Origin: JBFELO01 sp041552055
Lineage (GTDB): Bacteria > Acidobacteriota > Thermoanaerobaculia > Thermoanaerobaculales > Sulfomarinibacteraceae
Assembly: GCA_041552055.1 (NCBI GenBank)
Contig: JBFELO010000186.1
Location: 1 to 8,420 of the forward strand
Length of the DNA: 8,420 nt
Reading direction: 5' to 3'
Part shown: one piece after another, positions 1 to 7,800 of the stretch
Layout of the letters: each line of letters opens with the position of its first letter
Numbering within the stretch: the stretch's first letter is position 1
Position numbers and translations under genes: made by a program
Notes under the pieces: model-generated
What the model saw: only the letters and a program-made list of their open reading frames with translations
The model's database searches: none
What the model was told of the DNA's origin: nothing

Positions 1-229
1 CAGACCGGTGGTCAGGGTGGGGGCTCGCGGGGGCATCGGGGCGGAGGTTAGCGCCACTCTTCGCAGATGATCGAGTGCGCCGCTCGGCCGATGGTGGGCG
101 CCAGGCGGCTCATTGCCGGCTTCAACGGTCCAAGGATCGTGTTAGATTTTCATGCTAGGCTCGCAACGAGCCGGATGGATCTGCGATCGCCCGGTCCGCC
201 GGGCGAGGACCCATCGAAGCTGGATTCCC
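1..229. other. Leader region upstream of the BNR-propeller gene; no gene supported
   Basis: No coding region can be supported here. Short open stretches run in from the left edge: one forward frame is glycine-rich and stops at 49-51, another stops at 68-70. Either could be the tail of an upstream gene, but each is too short to judge. On the reverse strand an ATG at 36-34 opens to the edge, but no ribosome binding site precedes it. A forward reading that begins at 152 and joins the propeller gene in frame gives an arginine-rich sequence with no family resemblance and no Shine-Dalgarno, so I treat it as non-coding. A local A/T-richer patch near 141-152 is the only promoter-like stretch. Confidence 0.4.
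121..148 (+). promoter_or_regulatory. Weak candidate promoter for the BNR-propeller gene
   Basis: A TTCAAC hexamer at 121-126 lies 16 bases before TAGATT at 143-148. These match the sigma-70 -35 and -10 consensus at only three and four of six positions. The site falls in the one A/T-richer patch of an otherwise very GC-rich leader, about 100 bases before the chosen start codon. The match is poor and the host's promoter consensus is unknown, so this marks where a promoter would most plausibly sit and is not a firm call. Confidence 0.15.
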
Positions 230-235
230 ATGTCT

Positions 236-245
236 GGAGGAGGAG
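236..245 (+). promoter_or_regulatory. Ribosome binding site that decides the start of the BNR-propeller gene
   Basis: A purine run GGAGGAGGAG lies just before ATG at 248-250. Its first GGAGG (236-240) leaves seven bases to that ATG, which is an ideal Shine-Dalgarno spacing. The two in-frame alternatives, TTG/ATG-type starts at 152 and 230, lack such a site. The ATG at 248 also puts a classical signal peptide exactly at the N-terminus. Confidence 0.8.
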
Positions 246-247
246 AG

Positions 248-3200
248 ATGACTCCCACGCGATCGCTGCCAGGACTGTCGCTGTTGTGCTGTGCATTGCT
301 CTCGATGTCCGTGACGAGTGCCGTCTCGGCTCAGGACGCAGGGGGCGAGGACTCCCCGCGGATCACATCCGAGACCTTCAAGGGGATCGAGTGGCGGGGA
401 ATCGGACCGGCGTTGATGTCGGGTCGGATCGCGGACATCGCGATCGATCCCGCCGACCAGAGCACGTGGTACGTCGCGGTCGGAAGCGGCAATCTATGGA
501 AGACCGAGAATGCGGGCACGACCTGGGAGCCGGTGTTCGATGACCAGGCGTCCTACTCGATCGGCTGCGTGACGATCGACCCGAGCCACCCCGAGGTCGT
601 CTGGATCGGCACGGGAGAAAATGTCGGCGGTCGACACGTGGGCTACGGTGACGGCGTGTACCGGAGTCGGGACGACGGTGCGAGTTGGGAGCGCGTCGGA
701 CTGGAGGAGTCCGAGCACATCGCCAAGATCGTGGTCGATCCGCGCGATTCGGACGTCGTCTACGTCGCGGCCCAGGGGCCGCTGTGGTCGGCCGGGGGCG
801 AGCGCGGTCTGTACAAGACGATCGACGGTGGCACGACCTGGCAGCAGATCCTCGGCGGCGGCGAATACACGGGAGTGACCGATTTGGTGATGGATCCGCG
901 CGATCCGGAGGTGCTCTTCGCCGCGACCCACCAGCGCTCCCGCACGGTGGCGGCACTGATCAACGGTGGCCCCGAGTCCGGGATTCACAAGTCATCCGAC
1001 GGCGGCGCCACCTGGCGCGAACTCGAGAAGGGGTTGCCAGAGGAAGACATGGGCCGCATCGGCATGGCGATCTCGCCCCAGCGACCGAATGTGCTGTACG
1101 CGACCATCGAGCTGGCCCATCGAAAGGGGGGCTTCTGGCGGTCCGAGGACGGAGGCGAGTCGTGGGAAAAGACGAGCGATCGGATGGCGGGCGGCACCGG
1201 ACCGCACTACTATCAGGAGATCTTCGCCAGCCCGCACGTCTTCGACCGCATCTACCAGATGGACGTTCGGCTGCACACCTCGTCCGATGGCGGCAGGACC
1301 TGGACCGTGATCCAGGGAGAGCACCGCCACGTCGACAACCACGCGCTCGCGTTCGACGTCAACGACCCCGACTATCTGCTCGTCGGTTGTGACGGAGGTC
1401 TGTACGAGAGCTGGGACCTCGGGGAGACGTGGAAGTTCGTCGCCAACCTGCCGGTCACGCAGTTCTACAAGGTGGCGGTGGACTACGACGAGCCGTTCTA
1501 CAACGTCTACGGCGGCACCCAGGACAACAGCACTCAGGGCGGCCCATCCAGGACAGACAACGTACACGGAATCCGCAACAGCGACTGGTTCCTTACCGTG
1601 TGGGCTGACGGCCACCAGCCGGCGGTCGATCCGACCAACCCCGACATCGTGTACTCGGAGTGGCAGCAGGGGAACCTCGTCCGTTACGACCGCGCGACCG
1701 GTGAGGTCGTCTACATCCAGCCGCAGCCGGAGGCGGACGAGCCCTGGGACCGGTTCAACTGGGACGCGCCGATCCTGATCAGTCCGCACGACCCTGCGAC
1801 GCTCCTCTACGCGAGCCAGCGCGTGTGGCGCAGCGATGACCGCGGCGACAGCTGGCGGCCGATCAGCGGTGACCTGACCCGCGGCCTCGATCGCCTGACC
1901 CTGCCGATGATGGGTCGGGTCTGGAGCTTCGACGCGGTGTGGGACCTGGATGCGATGTCCAAGTTCGGCACCATCACGTCGCTCGCGCAGTCGCCCCTGG
2001 ACGAGGACGTCATCTACGCCGGGACCGACGACGGGCTGGTCCAGGTGACCGAAAACGGCGGCGCGACGTGGCGTGCGATCGACAGCCTGCCCGGCGTGCC
2101 CGAGTTCTTCTTCGTCAACGACATCAAGGCCGATCTCTTCGACGCCGACACCGTGTACCTGGTGGTCGACAATCACAAGACGGGCGACTTCTCACCCTAC
2201 CTGCTGGCGAGCAGCGACCGCGGACTGTCCTGGCGGAGCATCGCCGGCGACCTGCCCGAGCGCCACATCGTGTGGCGCATCGTCCAGGACCACGTCGATC
2301 CCGGACTGCTGTTCGTCGGTACAGAGTTCGGCGTCTTCTTTACCACCGATGGCGGGGGGAAGTGGGCCCAGCTGTCAGGCGGGGTCCCCACCATCCCGTT
2401 CCGCGATCTCGCCATCCAGCGCCGGGAGAACGACCTGGTGGGGGCTTCGTTCGGCCGAGGCATCTACATCCTCGACGACTACTCCCCGCTTCGGCTCGCA
2501 TCGGCCGAGGCGCTCGACCAGGAGGCGGTCCTGTTTCCGGTCCGCGACGCCCGGTGGTACATCCCACGTCGCCCACTGGGGGGCGGCGACAAGGCGGAGC
2601 AGGGGGATGCTTTCTTTACCGCCTCCAACCCGCCCTTTGGCGCTGTCGTGACGTACTACCTCCGCGACGAGCTGAAGTCGTTGCAGGCGCAGCGGCGAGA
2701 GCGGGAGAAAGAGATCGAGGAGCGAGGGGGCGACACCCCGTACCCGGGCTGGGAGGCGCTGCGCGAGGAGGAGTTGGCCGAGGGTCCGGCCATCCTGCTG
2801 TTCATCCGGGACGCCGACGGAGACGTGGTGCGGCGGCTCGTTGGTCCAGTCACCGCCGGCTTCCACCGAGTCGCGTGGGATCTGCGGTACCCATTGCTGG
2901 ACCCGGTGACGGTGGAGGATCAGCCGAGCGAGGAGGACGAACAGCCAGCGAGTGGCATCCTGGCGGCACCGGGGAGCTACTCCGTGAGTCTCGCGAAATG
3001 GCAGGACGGCGCGGCGACCGAGCTCGGCGCGAGGCAGGACTTCGAGGTGATCCGGATGCGTCAGGGGACCCTTGCCGGATCGTCGCCCGACGAGCGGGTC
3101 GCATTCATGACCGACGTTGCCGAGCTCGAGCGTGACGTGCTCGCGGCCGGCGCCGCCATCGATGAGGCGCAGGTCCGCCTCGAAGGCATCAAACAGGCGC

Positions 3201-3556
3201 TCATGCGCTCGACGGCGGCCGACACCAGCCTCGATGCCGAGGTGCAGGCTCTCGAGCGGCAGCTCGCGGAACTCGAGTTCCGTCTGATCGGTGACGAGCG
3301 TCGCTCCGAAATGGGAGATCCAGGCCCGGTTTCGATCAAGCGGCGGATTCAAGTGGTCCTGACGGGCAATCAGGTCTCGACGTACGGGCCCACCGCGACC
3401 CATCGACGCAGCCTGGAGATCGCAACCGAGCAGTTCGCGGAAGTGCGAGCCGAACTCGATCGGCTGCTCGAGGTCGAGCTCCCCGCGCTGCAGAAGAGCC
3501 TCGACGCTGCGGGCGTGCCGTGGACACCGGGACGCGGAGTGCCCGGCGCCCGGTGA
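248..3556 (+). CDS. Exported sortilin/VPS10-like BNR (Asp-box) beta-propeller protein
   Basis: Predicted 1102 residues from ATG 248, chosen for its strong Shine-Dalgarno and because it exposes a signal peptide: positively charged start, hydrophobic core at residues 7-24, and likely signal peptidase I cleavage after AVSA near residue 28. The next section contains WRGIGPALMSGRIADI and GTGENVGGRHVGYGDG, which I recognise as conserved in the bacterial family called 'VPS10/sortilin-like', 'BNR repeat' or 'glycosyl hydrolase'. Eleven Asp-box motifs (S/T-x-D-x-G-x-T/S-W) start near residues 85, 139, 190, 248, 298, 344, 387, 528, 600, 654 and 699, indicating one large or two tandem propellers over about 45-745. 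A beta-rich domain follows, with PFGAVVTYYLRD near 795 and GFHRVAWDLRYP near 870. The C-terminal 140 residues are charged and helical, probably coiled coil, ending in a family-typical AAGVPWTPGR. The mature protein is likely periplasmic or extracellular. Asp-boxes are structural, so neither glycosidase nor peptidase activity follows from them. No catalytic residues could be assigned, and the function remains unknown. Confidence 0.9.
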   Translation: MTPTRSLPGLSLLCCALLSMSVTSAVSAQDAGGEDSPRITSETFKGIEWRGIGPALMSGRIADIAIDPADQSTWYVAVGSGNLWKTENAGTTWEPVFDDQASYSIGCVTIDPSHPEVVWIGTGENVGGRHVGYGDGVYRSRDDGASWERVGLEESEHIAKIVVDPRDSDVVYVAAQGPLWSAGGERGLYKTIDGGTTWQQILGGGEYTGVTDLVMDPRDPEVLFAATHQRSRTVAALINGGPESGIHKSSDGGATWRELEKGLPEEDMGRIGMAISPQRPNVLYATIELAHRKGGFWRSEDGGESWEKTSDRMAGGTGPHYYQEIFASPHVFDRIYQMDVRLHTSSDGGRTWTVIQGEHRHVDNHALAFDVNDPDYLLVGCDGGLYESWDLGETWKFVANLPVTQFYKVAVDYDEPFYNVYGGTQDNSTQGGPSRTDNVHGIRNSDWFLTVWADGHQPAVDPTNPDIVYSEWQQGNLVRYDRATGEVVYIQPQPEADEPWDRFNWDAPILISPHDPATLLYASQRVWRSDDRGDSWRPISGDLTRGLDRLTLPMMGRVWSFDAVWDLDAMSKFGTITSLAQSPLDEDVIYAGTDDGLVQVTENGGATWRAIDSLPGVPEFFFVNDIKADLFDADTVYLVVDNHKTGDFSPYLLASSDRGLSWRSIAGDLPERHIVWRIVQDHVDPGLLFVGTEFGVFFTTDGGGKWAQLSGGVPTIPFRDLAIQRRENDLVGASFGRGIYILDDYSPLRLASAEALDQEAVLFPVRDARWYIPRRPLGGGDKAEQGDAFFTASNPPFGAVVTYYLRDELKSLQAQRREREKEIEERGGDTPYPGWEALREEELAEGPAILLFIRDADGDVVRRLVGPVTAGFHRVAWDLRYPLLDPVTVEDQPSEEDEQPASGILAAPGSYSVSLAKWQDGAATELGARQDFEVIRMRQGTLAGSSPDERVAFMTDVAELERDVLAAGAAIDEAQVRLEGIKQALMRSTAADTSLDAEVQALERQLAELEFRLIGDERRSEMGDPGPVSIKRRIQVVLTGNQVSTYGPTATHRRSLEIATEQFAEVRAELDRLLEVELPALQKSLDAAGVPWTPGRGVPGAR

Positions 3557-3641
3557 GCCCGACCGTAGTGTTGCGGCGCCGACGGGCGCGTCGATGGAAG
3601 GGGCCGGGCGCAGGTGGAGGCTGGTACGTCATGCCGACCAC

Positions 3642-3646
3642 GGAGA
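3642..3646 (+). promoter_or_regulatory. Ribosome binding site supporting a TTG start for the AEC transporter
   Basis: GGAGA sits four bases before a TTG codon at 3651-3653. The upstream in-frame ATG at 3594 has only GC-rich, non-purine sequence before it. It would also add nineteen residues rich in Arg, His and Gly in front of the first membrane helix, which is unlike members of this transporter family. Confidence 0.55.
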
Positions 3647-3650
3647 ACCG

Positions 3651-4553
3651 TTGACCGTACTCAGCGGCATCGTGCCGGTGTTCATGATCATCGGCCTCGG
3701 AGTGTTCGCCCGTCGTATGGGCTGGATCGACGAGCCGTTCGTCGTTCAGCTCAACCGAGTGATCTACCTGCTCGCCATCCCGGCGCTACTGGTACGCCTG
3801 ATCGGGCCCACCGAGCTCGGTGAAAGCCTGTCCGGGCCGCTCCTGGCGGCGTGCGCGGCGGCGACGCTTGTCGTCGGCCTGGTCACCTGGCTGGGCGCGC
3901 TGTGGACCGGTTCCGCTCCGGAGCGACGCGGAGTGCTGGTGCAGGCCGCGGTCCGCGGCAACCTGGCGTTCATCGGTTTCCCGATTATCCTCGCCACCGG
4001 AGGCGAGGATGCTCTGCGTCTCGCTGCGGTCACGGCCGCCGTGCTGATCCCGTTCCAGAACCTCGTGTCGATCGTCGCGCTGGCGGCTGGCCGAAGCGGG
4101 AGGCCGACCACGTTCCTGCGGGTGCTGGTGCTCAACCCGGTCGTGCTCGGCGTGTGCGGGGGCATGTTGTGGTCAATGTCCGGCTGGTCCGGCTGGCTGT
4201 GGTTCAACTCCTTCCTCGACATCCTGAGCGGACTCGCCCTGCCCGGTGCCCTGCTCGCCGTGGGCGCTCAGCTCCAGCTCGAGGGCCTGCACGCCGAGCT
4301 CAGGCCGTCAATCATCGTGGCAGTGCTCAAGCTGGTGGCTGTGCCTGCCCTCGGATGGGTCGCCCTGTCGCTGCTCCACGTCGATCCCGCCGGCGTGCTG
4401 GTGGGAGTGTTCCTGCTCGCGGCTCCGACGGCGGTGGTGTCGGCGGCGATTGCCCAGGGCATGGGCGGTGACGCCGAGCTCGCGAGAGCCGCGATCGTCA
4501 CGTCGTCGCTCGCCTCGTTCCCGTCCTACATCGTGTGGGCGCTCGTGCTGTGA
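3651..4553 (+). CDS. AEC (auxin efflux carrier) family transporter
   Basis: Integral inner-membrane protein of about 300 residues from the TTG start, the usual length for this family; starting at ATG 3594 would give 319. Hydrophobic segments lie roughly at residues 3-20, 33-51, 63-85, 104-116, 122-146, 153-175, 184-207, 219-241, 246-266 and 279-299, which fits the ten-helix fold. Family-typical stretches are the opening VLSGIVPVFMIIGLGVFARR, RGNLAFIGFPI near 102-112 with the helix-breaking glycine and proline, LALPGALLAVGAQL near 195-208, and the C-terminal APTAVVSAAIAQGMGGDAELA near 258-278. Bacterial AEC members export small organic anions such as malate or malonate, or amino acids; the substrate cannot be read from this sequence. 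The gene lies 94 bases after the propeller gene on the same strand, so co-transcription is possible but not shown. No catabolic gene that would hint at a substrate is visible nearby. Confidence 0.9.
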   Translation: MTVLSGIVPVFMIIGLGVFARRMGWIDEPFVVQLNRVIYLLAIPALLVRLIGPTELGESLSGPLLAACAAATLVVGLVTWLGALWTGSAPERRGVLVQAAVRGNLAFIGFPIILATGGEDALRLAAVTAAVLIPFQNLVSIVALAAGRSGRPTTFLRVLVLNPVVLGVCGGMLWSMSGWSGWLWFNSFLDILSGLALPGALLAVGAQLQLEGLHAELRPSIIVAVLKLVAVPALGWVALSLLHVDPAGVLVGVFLLAAPTAVVSAAIAQGMGGDAELARAAIVTSSLASFPSYIVWALVL

Positions 4554-4821
4554 CGTCGGCCATGCCTTTCCACGAGAATCGAGTTCCGTCCGTTCCCGTA
4601 CCGGATCGGTCCCTGCCGACAGTTCACAGAAGCCCCTGGGTTCTGGTCAGAGAAAAGGGATGACCGAAGTCCCTCGCCTTCCCGGAACCCGGATGGATAC
4701 CAGCACGACACGCCGCTCGACCTGGGTCAAGGGGAGAGCAATCGTGCGGTTGAGCCGCGCGCCTCGGACGATCCGATGGACGGACCGGATCGAAGTCTTC
4801 GGTTTTCCGGCGCCCGCTGCG
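4554..4821. other. Convergent intergenic region
   Basis: This is the 268-base gap between the stop of the forward transporter gene and the stop of the reverse FG-GAP gene. Open stretches crossing it on either strand are short or Arg/Ser/Pro-rich frame shadows, and no RNA gene is recognisable. Both flanking genes need to end transcription here. The only structure I find is the pair of inverted repeats at its right end, which are listed separately. Confidence 0.6.
4769..4792. terminator. Inverted repeat between convergent genes, possible weak terminator
   Basis: CGATCCG (4769-4775) and CGGATCG (4786-4792) form a perfect seven-base stem around a ten-base loop. It starts 29 bases beyond the stop codon of the reverse gene and lies about 215 bases beyond the forward gene, so it could act on either transcript. 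Neither side carries a run of T immediately after the stem, so it does not meet the standard picture of an intrinsic terminator. It could be chance in GC-rich DNA. Confidence 0.25.
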
Positions 4822-4830
4822 TCAGGGCGC
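4810..4830. terminator. GC-only hairpin spanning the stop codon of the FG-GAP gene
   Basis: GCGCCC (4810-4815) pairs with GGGCGC (4825-4830) around a nine-base loop that contains the TGA stop (4824-4822 on the reverse strand). A second nested pairing, CCGGCGC at 4807-4813 with GCGCCGG at 4833-4839, competes with it. In the reverse transcript the stem is followed by CGGAAAACC, not a U-tract. Seen from the forward strand a TTTT (4803-4806) precedes it. A role in 3' end formation is conceivable but unproven. Confidence 0.2.
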
Positions 4831-7800
4831 GAGCGCCGGGTCGATGTCGATCGTCAATAGCCGCCCCGGCTCCACTACGAAGCCGTTGCCGAGGATCACG
4901 CTCACCCCCGCGCGAAGGGTGACGTCCCCACTCGGAGGCACCACCGAAAAATCGCTCGCCGTGATCGAGATGCAGGCCTGGAACGTCTGCTGATCGGCGA
5001 CCGTTCCGGACAGGCTCCGAGAGTTGAAGAACCCGCAGGGCCCGAGCTCGAGCAAAACGTCGGTGTCGGTGGCGCTGTTGTTACCGGGATCGCTGTCGAT
5101 CATGCCCGGGGGCACGGCCACCGACGCCGTGTTCTCGAGCGTGCCGCTCGCCGCGCCGTCGATCGAGCAGTCCGCGGTGTAGGTCGCCGACCCTCCCACC
5201 GGCAGGTCCACCGTGTCCGCGATGTTCCCGGCCACCGGTCCGGCCGCACACGTGGCCCCGCCCGACGCGACGCAGGTCCACGAGCAGGTCAGGACGGCCG
5301 GGAAGAGGTCGTTGACCGTCGCACCGATGGCGTCGTTCGGTCCGGCGTTGCTCGCGACGATGGTGTAGGTCACCGAGTCACCCGGAACCGCCTCGGTCTG
5401 ACCGTCGTCCTTGGTGATCGCGAGGTCGATCGCTTCCGGACAGATCCTGAACGGCGGCGAACTGGCGGACATCGCTGCGCGCTGGACAGGTCCAGCGAGC
5501 CGGGTCGAAGCCTGATACGGCACGGTGATCCGGAACACGACGTTGTCGGACGGCCGCGGCACCGCGTCCGTGTCGGCATCCCACCCGAACTGGTGTGGCG
5601 TTCCGGCAGAGCTCGCGGCGAGCTCCTCGGTCGTCGTTCCGGACTGGGCCGTCGCGGGCAGCCACTGACCGCCGCCGACCAGCGAGTACTCTGCCACGAC
5701 GCTGCGCGCCGGGTCGTTCTCGTCGTCGACCAGGAGGTAGTCGACCATCACCGGCGGCAACAGGCACTCCTCGGAGGAGTGGAAGTAGGCGGTGTCGGTC
5801 ACGCCCGGCCGATCCGCCAAGACCGGTGACACCGCGGTCTCCGGAAGTCGACCGGGGCGCTGCACGGCGCCGTTGTCGTACACCCGGAGGGGTTCGCTGG
5901 TCGAGAAGCTCCCGTCGGCGAGGTCGAGGTCGCCGTCGTTGTCCCAGTCGCCCCAGGCGACCGTGAGGGAGTCGTCGGGTGCGGGCACGGTCCAGCCGAG
6001 CACCAGGTCGCCGCCCGTGTTCTCGTACACCAGCGAGCCACCGGTGCGCTTCGACATGGCGAGGTCGAGGTCACCGTCGTTGTCCCAGTCGCCCCACCCG
6101 ATGCCGTGAGAGACGCCGGCCTCGGTGGACGACCAGACGGCGGTCGTGGCCAGCGTGCCACCGGTGTTTTCGTAGACTCGGCTCACCCCCAGGCGGTTCC
6201 CTGCGGCGAGGTCGAGGTCGCCGTCGCCGTTCCAGTCGCCCCACGCGACCATCAAGGTGTTGTCGGCCTCGTCGGAGGCCCAGACCCCGGACGATGACAG
6301 CGTGCCGCCGGTGTTCTCGTAGACGCGGTTGACCTTGGCTTCGTTTCCGACGGCAAGGTCGAGGTCACCGTCGTTGTCCCAGTCGCCCCAGGCCACGCTC
6401 CAGGACTGCTCGGACTCGGTGGAGGACCAGACCGGGGTGGTCGTCAGCGTGCCCCCGGTGTTCTCGTACACCCGGTTGGGGAAGCCGTAGTAGGCGACGG
6501 CGAGGTCGAGGTCCCCATCGTTGTCCCAGTCGCCCCACGTCACGCCGTGGACGTACAGCGAGTCGGCCGAGGCCCAGGCGGCGGTCAGGTTGCCGCCTGT
6601 GTTCTCGTGCACCCGCACCGGCGGCCCGTCGCCGCCGGTGGCGAGGTCGAGATCGCCGTCGCCGTCCCAATCGCCCCACTCCATGGTGTAGGTGCGCTCG
6701 CTCTCGGTGGAGGACCACACCGCCGAGGAAGACAGGGCTCCGCCGGTGTTCTCGTACACCCGGTTGTTGGTCCAGTTGCCGGACGCCAGGTCGAGGTCAC
6801 CGTCGCCGTCCCAGTCGGCCCAGGCGACGATCTCGTTCTGGTCTTTCTCGGTGGACGACCACTCGAGGGCGAGCTGGCCGCCGGTGTTCTCGTAGACCCG
6901 GTTGACCCCGTTGTTTCCTGCGACTAGGTCGAGATCGCCGTCACCGTCCCAGTCGCCCCAGGCCACAGTGGTCGTGTTGTCCGTCTCGGTGGACGACCAG
7001 AATGAGGCGGCTGTCAGCGTCCCGGCGTCGTTGCGGTACACCCGGTTGGCCTGGCCGTCGTTGCCGACCGTGAGGTCGAGGTCGCCGTCACCGTCCCAGT
7101 CGCCCCAGGCGACGTCGAGGGTGTTGTCGGTCTCGGTGGAGGACCAGACGGCAGCTGCGGACAGCGTGCCGCCGGTGTTGTCGTAGACGCGGGCGGCCTG
7201 ACCGTAGTTGCCGACTGCGAGGTCGAGGTCGCCGTCACCGTCCCGATCACCCCAGGCGAGGCCCGTCGTCGAATCCGTCTCCGTGGACGACCAGTCGAGG
7301 GTGGGCACGCCGGCGGTGTTGTCGTACACCCGGTTGATGCCGTCGTTGCCGACCGCGAGGTCGAGATCGGAGTCGCCGTTCCAGTCGCCCAACGCCACGA
7401 TCGTGGTGTTGTCCGTTTCGGTGGAGGACCAGACTGCGGCGGACGTCAAAGTTCCGGCGTCGTTGCGGTACAGGCGGTTGGCCTGGGCGTAATTGCCGAC
7501 GGCGAGGTCGAGGTCGGAGTCACCGTCCCAGTCGCCCCAGGCCACGCTTTCGGTGTTGTCGGACTCGGATGACGACCACACGGCAGCTGTTGACAGCGTG
7601 CCGCCGGTGTTCTGGTACACCCGGTTTGGCTGGCCGTAGTTGCCGGCGGCGAGATCGAGGTCGCCGTCGCCGTCGACGTCACCCCAGGAGACGCTTTCCG
7701 TATTGTCGGACTCGGATGACGACCACACGGCAGCTGTTGACAGCGTGCCGCCGGTGTTCTGGTACACCCGGTTGGGCCCGGTCCAATTCCCGGCGGCGAG

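Noticed and set aside
67..543. 158-codon forward frame overlapping the start of the propeller gene
   Set aside because: Its sequence is Arg/Asp/Gly-rich without family resemblance, and the signal peptide of the propeller gene is encoded in a different frame over the same bases.
1939..3135. Second forward frame of 398 codons overlapping the propeller gene
   Set aside because: The translation is extremely Arg/Gly/Pro-rich, typical of a +1 frame of high-GC coding DNA, while the overlapping frame has clear Asp-box and family motifs.
992..3403. Long reverse-strand open frames (about 394 codons at 992-2176 and 342 codons at 2375-3403) inside the propeller gene
   Set aside because: They are full-length antiparallel shadows of a gene with strong codon bias in GC-rich DNA. 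Their translations are rich in Arg, Val, Asp and Gly with no recognisable motif, signal or ribosome binding site.
3576..3589. GCGCC/GGCGC hairpin just after the propeller gene as a terminator
   Set aside because: The stem is only five base pairs with a four-base loop and no following T-tract. Such stems are frequent by chance at this GC content.
4246..4860. 204-codon forward frame crossing from the transporter gene into the gap
   Set aside because: The first half is a shifted reading of the transporter, and the rest is Arg/Ser/Thr-rich with no motif. Nothing supports a separate gene or a frameshifted extension.
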